NCBI GenBank assembly: GCA_029247985.1
Contig: JAQWKF010000123.1
Location: forward strand, 1 to 5,925
DNA: 5,925 nucleotides
DNA from: Flavobacteriaceae bacterium
GTDB taxonomy: Bacteria > Bacteroidota > Bacteroidia > Flavobacteriales > Flavobacteriaceae
Reading direction: 5' to 3'
Of this stretch, positions 5,167 to 5,925 are shown piece after piece. Position 1 is the first letter of the stretch; each line of letters opens with the position of its first letter. The translations under genes and the position numbers were made by a program. The notes beneath the pieces were generated by a model. It did not search any database, was not told the origin of the DNA, and saw only the letters and a program-made list of their open reading frames with translations.

Positions 5167-5925
5167 GCATTTTTTTAATTAGAATAGGTTTTAAAACGAT
5201 CATCAAAATTCCTGCCAAAACAGGGATCACAAAGAAAATTAGGAAAAAATTCGACAAGCCATAAGCTTCGGAAATTTTATCGATATAGCTTCCCGTTTTT
5301 CCACCCAAATAATTTGCAACGGCACTACATACAAACCAGAATCCAAACATAAGGCCCACTAGTTTTATTGGTGCCAACTTACTCACGTAAGACAAGCCTA
5401 CGGGTGAAATACACAGTTCTCCCATGGTATGGAACAAATATGCCAAGATGAGCCAAATAATGCTAACACTGGCTTGCTCTGCACCCAACGGAATACCCCA
5501 AGCGCCAAAAGCCAAGAAGGCAAACCCCGTTCCTAAAAGAATAAGGCCAATAGCAAATTTGATAGGTCCGCTAGGGTTGTATTTAGAAGACCATATTTTG
5601 GAAAATAACGGAGCCAATAAAATAATATAAAGTGAATTTAAAACGGAAAACCAAGAGGCGGGTATTTCAGTAGCTGTTTCTGAAAACTCACGTACAATCA
5701 TCCAAATAACAATACCCCAAATAATCGTAAAGCTTGCGCCCAAGAATAAATTAGACAGCATAAAACTGCTGAGCATTTTACTGAATAAGCTATAGAGCAC
5801 TAGGGTCAAAACAACCATAGGCACTAGGGTAATTATGGTATTGGCTACCTTGAAAATATTGGAAGCATCACCAACTAGGGTTCGTTGGGTAAAATCTTTT
5901 GCAAATATGGTCATGGATCCGCCAG
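5153..5925 (-). CDS. POT/PTR-family peptide transporter, C-terminal part (cut by window edge)
   Basis: This is a proton-coupled oligopeptide transporter of the POT (PTR2) branch of the major facilitator superfamily, an inner-membrane importer of di- and tripeptides. Only the C-terminal 257 or so residues are in the window: the frame stays open to the right edge, and the codons before the ATG at 5914 read Gly-Gly-Ser, matching the usual 'GGS' before this segment. That ATG is therefore internal. Counting from it, the conserved segment PASWFSVLNSLYIILLAPLF is at 85-104 and the POT signature GELCISPVGLSYVSKLAP at 165-182. About seven hydrophobic helices are visible (near 24-44, 52-74, 90-108, 117-140, 150-163, 184-203 and 219-243). 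The N-terminal half with the ExxER proton-coupling motif is off-window, so activity cannot be judged. It lies immediately upstream of the thioredoxin-fold gene. Confidence 0.92.
   Translation of the reverse strand, partial: GGSMTIFAKDFTQRTLVGDASNIFKVANTIITLVPMVVLTLVLYSLFSKMLSSFMLSNLFLGASFTIIWGIVIWMIVREFSETATEIPASWFSVLNSLYIILLAPLFSKIWSSKYNPSGPIKFAIGLILLGTGFAFLAFGAWGIPLGAEQASVSIIWLILAYLFHTMGELCISPVGLSYVSKLAPIKLVGLMFGFWFVCSAVANYLGGKTGSYIDKISEAYGLSNFFLIFFVIPVLAGILMIVLKPILIKKMHGID

Noticed and set aside
1..5925. Possible new defence, CRISPR, mobile or RNA-based system.
   Set aside because: No direct repeats, transposase, integrase, tRNA-like or structured RNA regions were seen. The window is almost entirely recognisable housekeeping and envelope genes.

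Overview
The window looks like a chromosomal segment from a member of the Bacteroidota, most likely a marine-type Flavobacteriia. The evidence is moderately AT-rich DNA, start codons preceded by A/T-rich sequence rather than strong Shine-Dalgarno sites, a Spr-like lipoprotein with a VASC lipobox, a ComEC with a Bacteroidota-style C-terminus, and a gene order (surE, small membrane protein, lpxB, NlpC/P60 lipoprotein, comEC) that I recall from flavobacterial genomes. The genus cannot be fixed from this sequence.

Layout. Positions 1-115 are the only real intergenic stretch; on the minus strand it carries a sigma-54-like -24/-12 element pointing out of the left edge. A tight plus-strand cluster follows: surE (116-883), an 88-aa three-helix membrane protein (871-1137), lpxB (1134-2240), an NlpC/P60 cell-wall hydrolase lipoprotein (2233-2712) and comEC (2714-4633). 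The first four genes overlap their neighbours by 13, 4 and 8 bases, and comEC starts one base after the fourth, so this is probably one translationally coupled operon. On the minus strand, a POT-family peptide transporter (entering from the right edge, ending at 5153) is followed by a secreted thioredoxin-fold protein (5166-4618). The thioredoxin gene meets comEC tail to tail with a 16-base overlap.

Function. The operon is mostly about the envelope: lipid A disaccharide synthesis (LpxB), peptidoglycan hydrolysis (NlpC/P60), DNA uptake across the inner membrane (ComEC) and nucleotide dephosphorylation (SurE). The minus-strand pair suggests peptide import plus a periplasmic thiol protein.

The one clearly abnormal point is comEC. 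A single in-frame TAA at 3302-3304 interrupts an otherwise continuous 640-codon frame, exactly between the N-terminal OB-fold region and the membrane channel domain. An ATG in the same frame, 21 bases downstream and preceded by a purine-rich ATAGGG, could restart translation. This may be a recent nonsense mutation, a sequencing error, or a true two-polypeptide ComEC. I see no mobile element, CRISPR array, RNA gene or convincing new multi-gene system.
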